Below, piece by piece: positions 34,192 through 35,237 of a stretch of DNA of 35,237 bases. Origin of the DNA: a filamentous cyanobacterium CCP5. Its GTDB lineage: Bacteria; Cyanobacteriota; Cyanobacteriia; Phormidesmidales; Phormidesmidaceae. The translations under genes were made by a program, and so were the position numbers. Position 1 is the first letter of the stretch, and each line of letters opens with the position of its first letter. The stretch is from positions 1 to 35,237 of the forward strand of contig PYEQ01000003.1 in assembly GCA_003017785.1 (NCBI GenBank), in the 5' to 3' direction. The notes under the pieces are model-generated. The model searched no databases. It had not been told where the DNA came from and saw only the letters and a list, made by a program, of their open reading frames with translations.

Positions 34192-35237
34192 ATGGCTAAT
34201 GTTGTAGTTATTGGGGCCGGATTGGGGGGCTTGCCCGCCGCCTATGAACTCCGGCATCTGCTGCCGTCAGAACATACGGTCACCTTAGTATCGGAGCAAT
34301 CGGAATTCACCTTTATTCCAGGGTTGATTCAGGTCGCCTTCAATTTGAAGCCATTAGCACAGGTTCAACTGGGCTTGGCTCAACTGGCTCACCGTCATCA
34401 TCTCAATTGGGTACCGGGTAAGGTCACGGCCCTTGACCCCGCCCACCAGCGCCTAACGGTTGAGGGGCAGGAGACGATCGCCTATGACTACTTACTCATC
34501 GCGACCGGCGCATCCCTTGCCTGGGACTGGATACCTGGCACTGGCCCCCATGGAGGCTACACCCACTCTGTCTGCACCCCCGACCACGCTCTCGAAGCCC
34601 GTCAAGCTTGGCTCGCGTTTCTTGAAAACCCTGGGCCGATCGTCGTCGGTGCGGCTCCGGGAGCCGGGTGTTTTGGCCCCGCCTATGAATTTGCCCTGAT
34701 TGCCGATCAAGAATTGCGCCGCCGGGGGTTACGACACCAAGCGCCGATCACCTACGTCACTCCAGAACCCTATGCCGGACATTTGGGGGTTTCCGGCGTT
34801 AAAAACGCCCGTGAACTGACCGCAGAGCTGATGCAAAAACGCGGGATTGAGGTGATTGACAATGCCACTATTGCGGCGGTGGAGCCTCAAGCGGTGACCC
34901 TGGCCGATGGCCGCCAGTTGCCCTTTGATTACGCCATGATTTTGCCAGCCTTTCAGGGGGCGCAGTTTATTCGAGCGGTGCCTGGACTCGGTGATGAAAA
35001 GGGCTTCATCCCCATTTTGCCGACCCAGCGTCACCCTCAGTTTGCCAACATCTATGCCGCCGGAGTGAGTGTCAAATTGGCCCAACCCGATGTCACCTCG
35101 GTACCGATTGGGCTACCCAAAAGTGGGCAAATGGCTGAAGCGATGGCGACCGCTGCGGCCCACAATATTGCGGTTGACCTCAAAGCCATCAACGCCAACC
35201 CTCAAGTACCAACCTTAGAGGCCCTCTGTTTTGCTGA
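34192..35237 (+). CDS. sqr: Sulfide:quinone oxidoreductase (3' end outside window)
   Basis: At least 348 residues of an FAD disulfide-reductase-like enzyme. N-terminal dinucleotide motif VVVIGAGLGGLPAAYELR, then YDYLLIATGASLAWDWIPGT and KSGQMAEAMATAAAHN. Three cysteines stand at C128 (HSVCTPD), C160 (GAGCFGPAYEF) and C346 (EALCFA), matching the positions of the three conserved cysteines of bacterial sulfide:quinone reductases, where two bind the sulfide-derived sulfur. The enzyme oxidises sulfide and passes electrons to plastoquinone, giving sulfide tolerance or anoxygenic electron supply. The last part is missing, so the membrane-attachment C-terminus is not visible. Confidence 0.85.
   Translation, partial: MANVVVIGAGLGGLPAAYELRHLLPSEHTVTLVSEQSEFTFIPGLIQVAFNLKPLAQVQLGLAQLAHRHHLNWVPGKVTALDPAHQRLTVEGQETIAYDYLLIATGASLAWDWIPGTGPHGGYTHSVCTPDHALEARQAWLAFLENPGPIVVGAAPGAGCFGPAYEFALIADQELRRRGLRHQAPITYVTPEPYAGHLGVSGVKNARELTAELMQKRGIEVIDNATIAAVEPQAVTLADGRQLPFDYAMILPAFQGAQFIRAVPGLGDEKGFIPILPTQRHPQFANIYAAGVSVKLAQPDVTSVPIGLPKSGQMAEAMATAAAHNIAVDLKAINANPQVPTLEALCFA

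Noticed and set aside
34460-35085. Frames on both strands within sqr
   Set aside because: Shadows of the FAD enzyme, whose motifs and cysteines are in the frame starting at 34192.

Overview
The window is from a cyanobacterium, most likely a filamentous, non-marine-picoplankton type. Evidence: the HIP1-type octamer core GCGATCGC/GCGATCG is frequent throughout, there is a cytochrome b6f-type Rieske protein, KdpD is the short cyanobacterial form without a kinase module, and a CoaR/CoaT cobalt pair of the Synechocystis type is present. No rRNA, tRNA or CRISPR array was found. The left and right edges cut a cation/proton antiporter gene and a sulfide:quinone oxidoreductase gene.

Region 1 (1-10751) is potassium/cation homeostasis. 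An antiporter fragment and a NarL-type response regulator/histidine kinase pair lie on the minus strand, divergent from a Kdp potassium-ATPase operon: kdpA, kdpB, a degenerate receiver-TPR gene, a kdpF-like gene, a 45-codon basic ORF, kdpC and the short kdpD. Nearly every junction of this operon carries degenerate octamer repeats built around AACGTT. An antisense four-helix-bundle (S23 family) gene flanked by these repeats sits between kdpA and kdpB.

Region 2 (10752-13061) is mobile and decayed DNA: a 175-bp MITE-like element with a 10-bp target duplication, the tail of one transposase, a complete-looking IS4-type element, and gene fragments, one of which has a second copy at 18 kb. Region 3 (13062-18158) is a P2-type cation ATPase, a universal stress protein and a second antiporter, apparently co-transcribed.

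Region 4 (18360-28744) is transition-metal handling: coaR/coaT divergent around a MerR-type operator, an InrS/CsoR-like sensor, an iron superoxide dismutase sharing the same palindromic element as the sensor gene, a small hypothetical gene, and a five-gene ABC importer of the nickel/peptide family. Two spacers of that importer operon contain other short tandem repeat families with inverted symmetry.

Region 5 (28745-29488) is decayed. Region 6 (29489-35237) looks like a sulfide/sulfur island: a periplasmic rhodanese, an ACR3-like permease lacking the usual arsenite cysteine, a broken NifX-like/rhodanese junction, a universal stress protein, an extra Rieske protein, DUF2892 and DUF302 proteins on the minus strand, and a divergent sulfide:quinone reductase on the plus strand. 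All functional assignments rest on sequence recognition by eye, without database searches.
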